This document shows, piece after piece, positions 15,501 to 30,500 of a stretch of 64,000 bases of DNA; the first letter of the stretch is position 1; each line of letters opens with the position of its first letter. The notes below the pieces were generated by a model that had not been told where the DNA came from, ran no database searches, and was given only the letters and a program-made list of their open reading frames with translations. Source of the stretch: Sabellastarte sp. h YS-2021 (lineage: Eukaryota; Annelida; Polychaeta; Sabellida; Sabellidae); contig OZ024928.1 of NCBI GenBank assembly GCA_964017235.1, positions 84,067,566 through 84,131,565 on the forward strand, given 5' to 3'. The translations under genes and the position numbers were made by a program.

Positions 15501-18500
15501 AGTTGGTGTATTGGATAACACACTTGCTTCCCACCACTAATATGCTCTGGTTTCCTCCATCACTTCAATTACCTATGTTGATATGACTTCTACATTTAAT
15601 GTTTTGAAGGCTGAGTTAAACACACAGCAATTATTCTAATTCTTTCCCCAATATCACTGTCTCTGAATTTAACACTGGAAAAACATTACTCGGAATATAT
15701 CTTGTGTCTCATGCACAGTCCCTATTTTTATTGATTAATACACGCATTACATAATAAATGTAACTTTAGTAAACTACAACACATGACATTATCCAACTAA
15801 AAATATTATGGAAAGAAGAATCAAGAATGTACTCTTTGAAGCATAAGTATAAAACATTTTCAAAATTGAACTAACAGATGGAGTTAACAAAAGAAATGTT
15901 TAATATATAACACATCTGTCAGTTGAATATTAATTAAATGAATTTGAATTGACAAGAATAAATTATAAACATACAACACACCTATCAACTAAACAATAAC
16001 CAATTTGTTTACAAATTATCAGATGCCATTTGAAAGTATCCAATATGCAACAGTCTTTTTTAATTAGCTTCTCTGCATAGTGTACACCAGTATATATTGA
16101 TAGAGTACAGGATACACCAAAAGGTCACTTAAAAAGGTTTAAAATACCACTGAAAATATATCAAAAGAAAGGGGCATACCCCCACAGACTTACTTTAATG
16201 TGTAAAGTTTAAATCCTTTTGTTTATATTTGAATAAATACAGTTATTTACACATGATATCCAAGTGTTTATTTTAAATCATCCAGTAACCAGGGAATTTG
16301 TTGTTGCACTGCCAGTGTGTATAATAAATACATTACATACATATATATATATCTTATATATACAAGATCAATGCAGACATTCATGAACACACATATAAAG
16401 CTGTCTCTTTGGCTTTATCAAGTCCACACTTTTAAGCTAGTTGTTTAATAATCCTAAACAGAATAAAGCATACTTATTACAGGCATTATCCCTGTCAATT
16501 CACACACTGTATTTATCTCCGGATTAAACCTGTATTGGCATACACTTTTTCTCTGTAGTCTGTGGCTCGCTTTATGCAGGTGGATTGATTGCCACTAAAT
16601 GGGTGGAATTAATACATACATTAAAGATCACTGTGGTAGGGCATATGGAGGCATATCCCTACCAGTGAATTACACACCAAAGAATATCCTAGCTGGGATG
16701 TCAATCACTGTATGTCGATCCAGACTAGGATTACAGGTTCAGTGGAAAAATATATACATATCAATGTGTAACGAACACTCATATTAATTAGCATATGTAA
16801 TATTAAGTGAATAAGTACAGAATGCACATCTAGCATGGATTTAATTTACATTTGTCAGATGCATTTTTGTGGTATTTTTTTGTGTTGTTACCATGCATAC
16901 ATGCATTATCTAGTCTCAGTACCAAATCATTTAAAAATAATGTGAAGGAATTGGTTAGACACTGGAGTTTAAATTGGCTTGAAAGTAAATTTGTCAAGTT
17001 GGAGATGTAAATAATCTTGGAATTTAATTTGGTCAGTTGAATTGTTATTTAACACACCATAGATATTAAACACTTAAACTTTTTGAGAAGCCATATTGCA
17101 GAATACAACACATATTAGCAGTAAAACTTGTATTATATAAACTCTCACTGTTTGTATAGTTTATATAAAACACATCCTTTTGATCATTTTCCAGTGTTAT
17201 CCAGTAACTGTCTCTGAGACTTTTATCAATGCGCTTGTGTCTACTCTCCCACCATGTTCAGATGACAGAGTTTCTTCTGTATGCATTATTTATTTAGTTA
17301 AATGAACCTACATCAAAGTCTTTCATCTAAATCATCCATCTTATGTAGAAGCACAAGCATTTTACACTTCCAGATTTTTTTTGTGTGTAATTTTAATAAG
17401 ACTGAAGGAATTGTACCCTAACAGAAACAGATAAATAATTTTGTAGTGGTTGTGTCATGGCCTCATCGTCTACTTCAAAAACCAGATAAATGGATCGAAA
17501 TCTTTTACCTGTTCCCATAATACAACCAGTATATTGATGGATCCAGATTAGTAAAGGCTTTACAGAAATACCAATAAGACTTAGTGAGTTAATTGACCTC
17601 TGCTACACATTTAAGTAAGTACCACTCTAGGGAATTCTTTGTGCCACGGTTTAAACAGTTTATTTAAATCAGGAATTCAGCTTTTAATGCAAAGCCTATG
17701 GGAGGTTAATTTATGGAAATTAATTTTAAGGAGCCAGTTATATTAATTATGTGTTTAACCCAGGATGAACTTCTTGGTATACTTGGTATCCATACACAAA
17801 ACAATTACACAGACACTTGCCTGATGTTTAAATAACTTCAGACTGTAAAAATAGCCAGCTTTGGCAGGCACTTCCAGTATAAGTTGAGAAAGATTTAACA
17901 TCACATGTCATTAATTATATTCTTTTGGTGCTAACAACAGGAAATTTGGAAGAATATCTAATATTTTTTTATGTTCCAGTTTAAAAGGCATACAGCACCC
18001 TAGAGAATGTCTTCATCAATTTGACGCTTTACAAATACTTGATATGTCTAAAAGTTTAACTTTGATGTAGAATATGATACTCATTCTCAAAGGGATTGTT
18101 TTTGGTTAGAGTAAGCACAATCTGTCTTCTATTGGTTTTTAAAATAATCTCCAGTTTGACATATTATTTACTGGTGTCACTGTTTATCTGTGTGCATAAC
18201 TCAAAATAACCAGCCTTGGTAGGTAGGAACCCCAGCAATAACATTGAGATTTGGGAAAATCCAAAGAACACCTTCAAATGTAAGAAGTAAACAGAACCCA
18301 CAAGATGCTGTCAGATGTAATAATTTTAATGTAGATGAAGAAGGAGGAAAACTTAGATTTTATTTGTTCATGATGTGAGAATTTCTTTCAATGACAGGAA
18401 GGCATCAGTGACTTTCGATGGAAACCACTTATGAAGAAACAGTTTCTGTAGCATTAATACAAAGATAAAAATACAACTAAAACTACATCACTTTAATAGT

Positions 18501-21500
18501 GACCCTATTTTTAATTACAAAGTTAAAGACCAAAAAATTCTAAAAAGCATTGCCATGGCAACAGCCATTTGCCACATACTCCCCAAAGCCCAATCAATTC
18601 TAGATCCTTTTGGGTCAAACATATCCTGAAAATGTGGTGAAAATTCATCCATAGGTTTAGGTTTGGAACACCCATAAACTTTATGCCTCCTGCTGTCATA
18701 TAGACACCTGGATAGTGCAGGGGGGATGGGGGAGGACAACTATAGTCCTGGCTTTATGAATCCACAATAAAATGGTTGATATATTTTTAAAAGTTCACTG
18801 TAAGGTTTCACAAAAATGCCATCGAACCATCATCCATTATCAGACCTTTTATTATTTAAATTCAAATTACACCTGAGAGTTTTTCTTTTGTTAAATCTGT
18901 CCAATATCTTTCATTATTGGCCACTTTTGTGATTTTGACCATATATAGAAGTCTTTTTAGCACATTTCCAAAGAAACCCTTTTACATTTATTTCTACTAA
19001 AATGATCATAAAAAACAAAATGCACACCAGAATGAATAGCAAGGATGTTAAACAATATTTTTTTTAATTAAAAATTAAGGGAGGGGTGTAATTTAAATAG
19101 GTTCGGGACCTCGTAAACAGTCCATTATTATCCAATAATGGACACTTACTTGGCCATTAATCTATATATATTTAGGAACTCACTTTCACTCTCCAACTTG
19201 GATTTTCTAATCTACTGCTTTTCAGGCACAATATCTTCCCATAAGAAAGGTTGTTGATGAATGGGCAATTTTGCTATTACTTTGAACTGAAATGCCTCTT
19301 CTATTATCAAAACAAAATAGTACTTTTCTAAAGAAGTTCCACCATGCCATATATGTACATATTAAGATAGAAATTCTGTATGACTGAAGGCATCTATTGT
19401 TTTGAAATATCCTTGGACTAGACATTTATTTAAAATTGCTTGACTACTGGCAACAAATTGACTATAGTCTGGCAGCAGAACCCTGACTTTTAAGAGGGGC
19501 CTGCAAAAATACCTCCCAAGCAGGTTTCTATTGGTTTTGGTAGAGAAAGGTCCACAGAATCAGAATCTGAATGACATTCAGCTGGCATCATTGGGGAATT
19601 TGAACTTGTCTGTTTCACTGTATGAATGGATGGGGAAGGTTGTTGATGAATGGGCAGCTTGACCGGAATATCTTTTAAGCAATAAGCTTTTCAGTGTAAG
19701 TTACTAAAACACTTAGTTCAATGTTAATCACTTGGCTCTCACATCTAAGTTTATGGGTTTGGATCCAGCATATGGCAATACGGGGGATTCACTGAGCCTG
19801 TCCTGTTTTGCTAATAGCTGATAGCTATAGTCTTCAGACTTGTCTTTGCAACCTTAGAGCGGCTAACTTGGCCTTATGTAGGACTAGCCTTTAATGAATC
19901 TTTATATATTTGGGATACTTACAATTTACTTTGAAAGGCTTCATTTTCATAAAATGCTTTGTACTTTTTCTAATAGACAATCCTCTAAGACCAAAGATGC
20001 AGGCAAAAACTAAGTAATGAAAATTCCTTTGGGAACACATTTTGTGGGTACCTCAGTAGAATATTAAACAGACTCATATAAAGATATATTGTCACAGACT
20101 TTTTCCCAAGCCATTTCATGCCATTGTGAAAAGTAAATTCATTTCATTTAATATCAGTATAAACTATTCTAATATGACACACTTATGTCAACAAGTTTTG
20201 ATTGGTTGAGAAGTAAAAATCTTTGGATTAAAAGTCCAAATAAAGTTTACCTAATTATTACCACATGAAAAATGTCTTTAAGAGAAAATTTAAACATAAT
20301 TGGATACCTATTCTATTAGAATAGTAATAATACACCATTGCTTGGACATTATGCAGAATCATAATCCAATTGTAGTTTAAAACCACTCTAACCACTGCCA
20401 AATGGATTATAATGCTGCATAATGTCTACCCAGTGATAGAGTGACACCATAGTAAGCACTCATAGAGCGCACACCTCCACCAGGGCACATTTCTGAAAAT
20501 TTGGGATTTTTTGTATCCAAAATATGATCCCAAGATGTAATCACTTCTCTATTTGGCCAGGCCTTATCCGCATAAAAAAAACTTATGAAGACCCACTCTT
20601 TACTTTTATAGTCATGTCAACCAAAAAGCCAAAGTCACTGAAAATACATTGAACATAGGAAAATTTGTGGTTTTTGTATTCAGAATATGATCTAATCTTT
20701 CCAAAAAAATGAATCACTTCTTCCTTGTGAGGCCCTAACCAGATAAAAAATTTCAGAAAAATCTGTTCATCACTTTTAGAGTCATGAATACAAAAAGACA
20801 AACACACCCAAAAACATAACCTCCCAGTGGAGGTAATTTTATAATGACTTAATTTTTCAACAGATCTGCCACACAATTTATCACACTGTAAAATGCAAAA
20901 GAGGGACAGGCTCTGTTTAATCAAAGGAAATAATATTGAGCCATGAAAAAAGGAAAACTAGAATCATAGTACATTGAATAGGGTTCAAAGACAATCAAAA
21001 CTTCTTGAGACTTGTTTAATTTGTAAATGATCCCTATAGAAAATACTCAAGAGTAGTAATGATTTTTATTTTTTTAACAGAGCCCGCAAAATCCTGCTAA
21101 TGTAGATCAGTACTCAGTGGAACTTTACAGACAGTGATTGTAGTCAGTATTATCAGCATGCAGAAAAGAAGGCAGACAGAAAAATGATTCCATGCCTGCT
21201 TTCTATGTGAGCTGAGGTATGGTGAAAAAAATTCCAGGAAAACAAAAGCTTCTTCTTCTTAAAAAAATTATATATTGAGTTGGGTAAATATGTGTGGTGT
21301 ATATTTTAATCCAAATATCCCTGTCACATGATTACACAGACCTATTTAAAACATGGAAAAGAACAAAGATCATTTGTTTATACAGAAAAACACTTTTTAT
21401 GTCAGCTGACTTGTCAGTCAGCTGACATTATGTCGTCACTCTGCGGCGTGGGCGTACGCGTCCGCGTCCGCGTGAACAACTTCTCCTCCAAAACTACAAG

Positions 21501-24500
21501 GCCTAGAGACGTGCTGTTTTTTTTAAAAGATACCTTATCTATCGAGGATGAAAAATTGTTCAAGGCATGCAAATCTGTCTGTTCGTCTGTTTGCTAGAGA
21601 CATTACAAGGGGGGTACCCCCACCAAAAGTGTGAAAATTTCAACACTTAATCACAATTTTCTCAGTGACTATTGCAGGGATTTCTCTCATATCTTGCATA
21701 TATGTACTAGGCCAGAGGTAGATTCTCTTGTGTGAGTATGAGACCTGGATCTGTCTTACTTTTTTTTTAATAAATTTTTTTAATAATTTTTAATGCATTA
21801 AAATTCATGAAATCATGCACAAAATCATTTATAACTTGAAAAGTGTTGCATTTAGAGCATTTTGTTAAAATATGTTATTTAGCTACTTTTTTCATAGCTA
21901 CAATATGGTGAGTAAGTTGGGTGCCTGTCTCAATAGCTAAGTGAGTAATAGCTACTTTTGGGCTTTTCAGTAACTTCCATCATGAGTAGAATCACTTGTA
22001 ACTTAAAAACTATTGCATTTAGAGAATTTCGTATAAATATGTTATTCAGCTACTTTTGGGTCAGCTATAACATAGTAAAATTTTAGACCTGTAGCTTATG
22101 GCATAGCTGAGTAATAGCTACTTTTAGGTTATCACTGTTGAGTAAATCGCTTATAACTTCAAAACTATTGCATTTAGAGAATTTCGTATAAATATGTTAT
22201 TCAGCTACTTTTGGGTCAGCTATAACATAGTAAAATTTCAGACCTGTAGCTCATGGCATAGCTGAGTAATAGCTACTTTGAGGTTATCACTGTTGAGTAA
22301 ATCGCTTATAACTTGGAAACTATTGCATTTAGCGTATTTTGTTTCAATATGTTATTCACCTATTTTGGGATCAGCTATAACATAGTGAAGTTTCAGATCT
22401 GTGGCTCATTGCATAGCTGAGTAATAGCTACTTTGAAGTTCTCACTATTGAGTAAATCAGTTGTAATTGGAAAACTACTGCATTTAGAGAATTTCGTATA
22501 AATATGTTATCCAGCTACTTTTGGGTCAGCTATAACATAGTAAAATTTCAGACCTGTAGCTCATGGCATAGCTGAGTAATAGCTACTTTTAGGTCATCAC
22601 TATTGAGTAAATCAGTTGTAACTTGAAAACTATTGCATTTACAGTATTTTGCTTAAATATGTTGTTCACCTACTTTTGGGTCAGCTATAACATAGTAAAA
22701 TTTCAGACCTGTAGCTCATTGCATAGCTGAGTAATAACTACTTTGAGGTTCTCACTATTGAGTAATTCAGTTGTAATTGCAAAACTATTGCATTTAGAGA
22801 ATTTAGTGTAAATATGTTATTCAGCTACTTTTGGGTCAGCTATAACATAGTAAAATTTCAGACCTGTAGCTCATGGCATAGCTGAGTAATAGCTACTTTT
22901 AGGTCATCACTATTGAGTAAATCAGTTGTAACTTGAAAACTATTGCATTTACAGTATTTTGCTTAAATATGTTGTTCACCTACTTTTGGGTCAGCTATAA
23001 CATAGTAAAATTTCAGACCTGTAGCTCATTGCATAGCTGAGTAATAACTACTTTGAGGTTCTCACTATTGAGTAAATCAGTTGTAATTGCAAAACAATTG
23101 CATTTAGAGAATTTAGTGTAAATATGTTATTCAGCTACTTTTGGGTCAGCTATAACATAGTAAAATTTCAGACCTGTAGCTCATGGCATAGCTGAGTAAT
23201 AGCTACTTTTAGGTCATCACTATTGAGTAAATCAGTTGTAACTTGAAAACTATTGCATTTACAGTATTTTGCTTAAATATGTTGTTCACCTACTTTTGGG
23301 TCAGCTATAACATAGTAAAATTTCAGACCTGTAGCTCATGGCATAGCTGAGTAATAGCTACTTTTAGGTTATCACTGTTGAGTAAATCGCTTATAACTTG
23401 GAAATTATTGCATTTAGAGTATTTTGTTTCAATATGTTATTCACCTATTTTGGGGTCAGCTATAACATAGTGAAGTTCCAGACCTGTGACTCATTGCATA
23501 GCTGAGTAATAGCTACTTTGAAGTTCTCAATGTTGAGTAAATCACTTGTAATTTGAAAACTATTGCATTTAGAGAATTTAGTATAAATATGTTATTCAGC
23601 TACTTTTGGGTCAGCTATAACATAGTAAAATTTCAGACCTGTACCTCATGCATAGCTGAGTAATAGCTACTTTTAGGTTATCACTGTTGAGTAAATCACT
23701 TATAACTTGGAAACTATTGCATTTAGAGTATTTTGTTGCATATGTTATTCACCTATTTTGGGGTCAGCTATAACATAGTGAAGTTCCAGACCTGTGGCTC
23801 ATTGCATAGCTGAGTAATAGCTACTTTGAAGTTCTCACTGTTGAGTAAATCAGTTGTAATTGGAAAACTATTGCCTTTACAGAAATTTGGGCAAATATGT
23901 TATTCAGCTACTTTTGGGTCAGCTATAACATAGTAAAATTACAGACCTGTAGCTCATGGCACAACTGAGCAATAGCTATTCTCAGGCACTGACTGTTGAG
24001 TAAATCAGCTATAACTTGAAAAATATTGCATTTGGAGTATTTTGTTAAAATATATTGTTCACCTACTTTTGGGTTAGCTATAACATAGTGAAATTACAGA
24101 CCTATAGCTCATGGCATAGCGGAGCAATAGCTATTTTCAGGTTCTCACTATTGAGTAAATCAGTTGTAACTTGAAAACTATTGCATTTACAGTATTTTGC
24201 TTAAATATGTTGTTCACCTACATTTAGGTCAGCTATAACAGAGCAAAAATTCAGACATGTAGCTCATTGCATAGCTGAGTAATAGTTACTTTGAGGTTCT
24301 CACTCTTGAGTAAATCAGTTGTAACTTGAAAACTATTACATTTAGAGTATTTTGTTAAATATGTTATTCACAGACGTTTTGGTCAGCTATAACATAGTGA
24401 AATTGCAGACCTCTATGTCACGGCATAGCTGAGCAATAGCTTCTTTCAGGTTCTCACTGTTGAGTAAATCATTGTATCCAACCTGTAGGAAATCATGGGC

Positions 24501-27500
24501 TGGGAATCTGTTAATATGGTCCGATTTGACCTTGGAACCCTCCTTCAAGGTCAAATGAGGATAGCCAAACATAAAAGTGCTTATAACTCGCTTATTATTG
24601 GTCCTAGAGGTTGGAATGAAAACCAACCTATAGAAAATCATGAGCTGGGAATTTTTTGGTGTGGTCGGATTTCACCTTGGACCCCCTCCTTCAAGGTCAA
24701 ATGAGGATAGCCAAACTTAAAAGTGCTTATAACTCGCTTATTATTGGTCCTAGAGGTTTCGAATGGAAAACCAACCTATAGAAAATCATGGGCTGGGAAT
24801 CTTTTGGTGTGGTCGGATTTGACCTTAGACCCCTCCTTCCAGGTCAAACGAAGATAGCCAAACTTAAAGTGCTTATAACTCGCGTATTATTGGTCTTGGA
24901 GGTTTGGGATGGTAAACCAACATATAGGAAATCATGGGCTGGGATTCTTTTGGTGTGGTCAGATTTGACCTGGGACCCCTCCTTCAAGGTCAATTGAGGA
25001 TAGCCAAACTTACAATTGCTTAGAACTCGCTTATTATTGGTCCTACAAGTTTGGGATGGTAAACAAGCTACAGGAAATCATGGGCTGGGAATTTTTTTGT
25101 GTGGTCGGATTTGACCTTGGACCCCTCCTTCAAGGTCAAACAAGGATAGCCAAACTTAAAAAGTGCCTATGACTCACTTATTATTGGTCTGAGAGGTTTG
25201 GGATGGTAAACCATCCTAAATTCTTTGGCTGGGAATCTTTTGGTATGGTCAGATTTGACCTTTGGACCCCTTCTTCATGGTCGAACGAGGATATTGTATT
25301 TATAGTATTTCTTTAAATATTTTTAACCTACTTTTTACACTTAAACAATTACCTTGTTACTTTATTTCATAATACCATTTGCAGGGCACAACTTTTTTGT
25401 CCTTTTCTTCTGTCAGCTTCGGAATATCTTTCGAACATGCTGTTCAGTTACCATTTACTGTATTTATGTACAGCCCTTTCCCTGATAATTATGCTTTCCT
25501 CTCATTATCACCATCACAAATCAAAAACATTCAGTCAGCTGACACAGTGCCCGTTCACGGGCACTCTCCTCTTGTTTTGAGATTGGGGTACTTTACAAAT
25601 TGCCAGGAAAGTTCTCAGATGACTGAAGCCATTTACTGGCAATAAATTCCAACTTGATAAATATTTTTTAATAAATTTCCAGGGTGATTTACAAGTCACT
25701 CAAATAATTTATGAATCAGAGTTTATTGGTGGTTTGTGATTCACTGGGACACTTTACAGGATGCCAAGATAATTCCATAATTAACCAATTGTAGCTACCT
25801 ACACGATTTAATTTTGTTTACAATAATTATACAAATTTAAATTTACACAACAGAGAAAAAATATACAGAAAAAAATCAAACTGAAAGAAATTTTACATTT
25901 TTAGCTATCCAATAAAATTCAACAGATATCATGCCAGACCATATGTAAAGAACTCCTATTCACATAACTGCACAAAGAAGTCTTTCAGAAGTAAACATTG
26001 TGGAAATATTTACTTTTCTATGGCAGATAAACTACTCAGCTTTTCGTTCACATACTGTGAATAAAGGATTATCTAAAATATTTACCTATGTGTCATAAAC
26101 ACCTGAAGTATCCTGAAAAGGTTTATAAAATGAGCATTCACAAACTATTCTGCCATGCTGGAGTGCTTGGTTCAACAATTCACTGACATTGTCAGGTTAT
26201 ATCTTTATGATTTCCCTGTCTTCGTTAACATCAATTACCACTTCATGTCCTGGGTATGTTTCAGAGATATTTTCCTCATATATAGTGGTGTATTTATGCT
26301 ACCAGATTATTTTGAAAATATACAAGACCTATAATGATATACAACAGCTGTCATTTTTAAATGCATTGCTCTGACTATCTCAAAAATTAGCCAATAGTAT
26401 GTTAAATATTCTGTGAATTCTATCTCCCTATTACTTTATACTAAAGTACTTATCTATTTTATGTATCTTATTATAGAAACCAAATCCTTAGCTCACATCA
26501 CATTCAGATGGGGGTTCTGCTTTTCTATCTTTTGCTTTCATACAAATTTGGGTTGTTTTTGTAGCAAAATGCTTATATATAGTCACATGTACAGTCAGAA
26601 CTACCCTTCATGTAAAACTCTGACAGAGTAAGCAATTTAGATAGGTACTCCATAAAGAATGCCCATTAGGAAGAATGCCCATCAGGTATTATGCCCATGG
26701 AAAATTGGTGATGGGAAAAGTTCCTGATGCGCACTGTTCTGATGGGCATAATACCTGATGGTGATTCTTCCTGATGGGCATTCTTGTGTACACCAACCAG
26801 ACTAAGTGAATTATGTGACATCTAATGTAGTCACGAAAATCAGAAAGGTAAATAATTTCCAACGAGTCAAGAATGCAGCACAGGTTTTCTTCACTGGCAA
26901 ATTTCACAGGCCTAATATAGTCAGGTTTGACAGTTTCTTGCTCATGCAGTTTCTATGCTTTTGGCTAATGCCCTGGTTTGTAGTCTGTTGGACATAACTG
27001 TAATTCAATTTTCAGGAGACTTTCCAATCAAACCTCAACAGGCTGTAATGTGTTCAAATAGTTCTGCCAGGATTCTTTGCAATACAATTAAATATATTCA
27101 AATCATTGCTGTTCTCCAGTAATAGCATTGGTTGCCTATTGAATATCCCTTAGTGTTTAAAACTGTCTGACTTATCTACCATTTTCTTCAACTGGTTACA
27201 AAAATATTCTGATGCATATGTCAATCTGTACAACACTAGGCATTATTAACATGAGGGTAGACTTCTTGTGGTTACACAGTTTTGTTCATCCATTCATAAA
27301 TCAATGAAACAATTGGCTCACAGATTTGCTTTATATACACCTACAGTGTGGAATGAGTTGATTCATGACATGGCTGTCTCTTCTTCTACTGCCCCCTTTC
27401 TAAACAAATTAAAGTTTTACCTCTTTCATAAAGCATCTCCACCATATCCTCTTTAAACCTATGTCTCTGTGTTGCTGACCTTTTTTCTTAGCCCTGAATT

Positions 27501-30500
27501 TTAAAATGGGAATTTGTACTTGTCCTTTGCAAGATTGTCTGCTGATGAGATTTTTTTTTCAGTGGAGATTAAGTGCTGTAAAAGTTGGGTTTGAATTAGA
27601 GTTAGTAACAATGTTCACAAATGTAAAATCAACTTAATATAAGTGAAGTAATACTGTGACAACTTTGGTATTTCTTTCTCTCAGTAAACTTGCCCTTCAA
27701 GCAGCAGTAAATATCAGAGCTGTAAAGTACATTCTCAAATGCAATTTACCATGTTTTCTGGAAATCTTTTTTTTTTTTTATTCCAATTTTTTTTTGTTTA
27801 CAAAATATTATATACAGGTCTAATAAACTGATACAAATTTACAAAAATCGAAACATCATACACAAATATCTGTTAAATTTGCACACTTATTTTTCCTTAT
27901 GAATTCTATACTTGCTCTTTCAATTTCTCTATAAACCATTCTGAAATATAATTCTATTACCCCTGTTTTTCTGGAATTGTTTTCTCTCTAAACCACTTAC
28001 ATGGACACTGTGAAAGATTGCCTACTTATTTTTTTTTAAAAATCTGGAAATCTTGGTCAAGTAGAAGTAATGCAATTCTACTTCACAAGTTTACTCTTAG
28101 GTGCAGAAACAAGAAATCTTCTACAAATTGTGTTTTATATAATTTACTTGTGTAGTTTTAATGATACCTTGCTTCATTCATAATCAACAAAATGATTGTG
28201 AATGGGATATGTAAAATATCAACTGGGGAGTGAAAGAAATAAACAAAAATTTTGTTCCCCACAACTGTACATAATTTTTTTATGTAAAACATACAGCAAA
28301 TCATTTGACACAGGTTCATTACATCCACATGTAATACACCAAAAATATGAGTGCATTATACCTTAGCCACTACAATTAACAGTTTCTACCTTACTTTTCA
28401 TAATAAAGATCCTGAAACAAAACCTTTGCCATTTGCCATATTCATACAATATATTTAAATGAACCACATAAAATGAGTAGCTGAACATAATGTAGCTTTA
28501 TAAGAATCAGAAAGATAATGTAATGATATTGCATTGAATTTAAAAGGTCAACAACAAAGCAGCATATCTTCTTGACAACTATGGTTCAAATAGGGGGTTT
28601 GGTATTCTGAAGATTTACTTGTTCATAGTACCTTACTTTTGCCACTAAAACTTATGTGTTATCATATAGCAATTTCTGACTGCCTTATGCTCATCTACTG
28701 TGAGAGTTAATTCACTAAACCACAGAATTATATATACTGTTTCTCAAATTAAAAATGTAGGTATGTTAACCTTCAACCCCATCTTTAGTTCCAACATTTG
28801 ATAGTTATGGGGGCACGGGGGAGGGGCACATGGGGTTACAGTGGGCAACACACTTGCCTCCCACCTCTCACATCCTGGGTTCCATTCTCTGCCAAATCTG
28901 AAGTGGGAAGGTTTGCAGTTGCTTGTCAGGACATGATCGTTATCAGTGCAGAATGTTGACAACACTCATATGTACTGATTTCCTCTCTCAGCTACGTTTT
29001 GTGAAATTACGTAGACTATGTGTTGAAAATGATGTTAAATGAAACCAATAATCAATAGATAATGATAACTTTTAGACATACCTTAACAACAATCTGAATA
29101 ATTCCAAATGTTCCCCATAGATGGCATGATGTAAAGGCGTTCTACGATAGTTCTTGGAATCAGGTTTATTTACATCTACACCTTTCTCCAACAAAAGCTT
29201 GCAAGCCTGAAACAGTGTTAATTAAATTAAAAGGAAGCACACATTCAACAGCTCAAAGATATGTCATATCATTCAGTATCATGAAATATTAATCCACAAA
29301 ACATGTCAAAAAGAATTTATATCTTCACTGCTATGTAGAACTTGTAATACAGAAAGTCAAGGTTTCTTGTTGATGACATAAACAGTCCACGAAACTGAAT
29401 GAGATGGATGACTCAAGTATTATTCCATTGCTAGGTATGAGGAAATTTGTTGTCATTACAAAAAACAAACATGTATTAATTCATGTCACTAAGATAAATT
29501 GTACTGATGAAGTAATATTGATTTATTACTTTGCAAAATTTTTGCAAAGTATGTTACTCAGTCTGTTTGCTTGTTTGTAAGTTTGTTTATTTAAAGCATA
29601 ACTCCAAAAGTACTGCACAGATGGTAATGAAATTTTAGGGAGCATCAGAACTGTTATAAGCAAGAACTGAGTTAACTTTGGGCATGGTCGGGTCAATATC
29701 CTTGATTTTGGAGCAACTTTTACAGAAATCATCGCATTAGCGCCCATGGGCCCTAATGCGAGCATGGGCGAAATGAGATAATTTAGTTAATGCCCTATAA
29801 GCAGATCAGTGGTTCTCAAACAGACGGAGTAATATACTTTGCAGTTACAAAGTATGCACTCGCCTCGCCTCCGAGTGCTCTTGTTTAGGGCTTACATTGT
29901 ATAGGTTTGTAGTACTGACAAGTAGCAGAGGAGGTGGAAGAAAGCACTGCACTTAAGTTCCAATGCAAAAATCAGAGAAATTATGTGCAAATTACAAAAA
30001 ACAAAATGAGCTTACGATCAACATAGATTAGAAACTTAAAACAAAGACTTACCTCTATTTGTCCAAGCTTCACAGCATAAACTAAAGGGTGGTTTCCATG
30101 TGAATTGTGTTCATTTAAAGCCTGAAAAAAGTCACCTAACAAATTCTTATTCTTATCAGCATTTTGCAAGATATGCTGTTGAGTTAAAAACTTTCTCCAA
30201 CAAGCTTATGTCTTTTAAAGAATAAAATTTTCATCTTCCTTTATATATGTAGCAATGTACATTGCCAAAACCAAACTTTTAAACCTTAACATAACTCTTA
30301 ACACATAGATCATACGATGATGGGTATTTTATGGGTTAGATAAAGGCAATGTGTACTGGTCAAAATTCTGCATTGCAAAGCAACAGTCAGTGTAACCATC
30401 TTTCAGCTTCCCTTCCAGTTATTATTATGATAAAATACTGATACTGTACTTCATCTAGGCAGCTCAAAGCATTTAAGAATGAGATTTGAACCTAGTGTAT

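Larger units (their letters stand above)
21409..25565 (+). mobile_element. Pearl/Helentron-like non-autonomous element P1 with satellite core
   Basis: A 4.1 kb element matched by an inverted copy (P2) at 41442-45852, which defines the ends. The 5' side has tcagctgacattatg, then a GC-rich stretch with cgtccgcgtccgcg and a conserved flank (caacttctcctccaaaact, agataccttatctat). The core is a tandem array of 155 bp units (21870-24470). A second array of ~146 bp units follows (24490-25300). The 3' flank (tttgcagggcacaac, gtccttttcttctg) ends with tcagtcagctgacacag and a terminal hairpin gtgcccgttcacgggcac at 25547-25564. Pearl-type bivalve elements, now grouped with Helitron-like elements, have this flank-array-flank layout; the assignment is inference. 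No transposase is encoded. Confidence 0.75.

Noticed and set aside
21870..25300. Regular repeats as a possible CRISPR array
   Set aside because: Units of 146-155 bp are contiguous without unique spacers, and the setting is a eukaryotic intron; this is satellite DNA.
28803..28890. Functional tRNA gene
   Set aside because: A and B box-like motifs are present, but the acceptor and anticodon stems do not pair and a SINE body follows.
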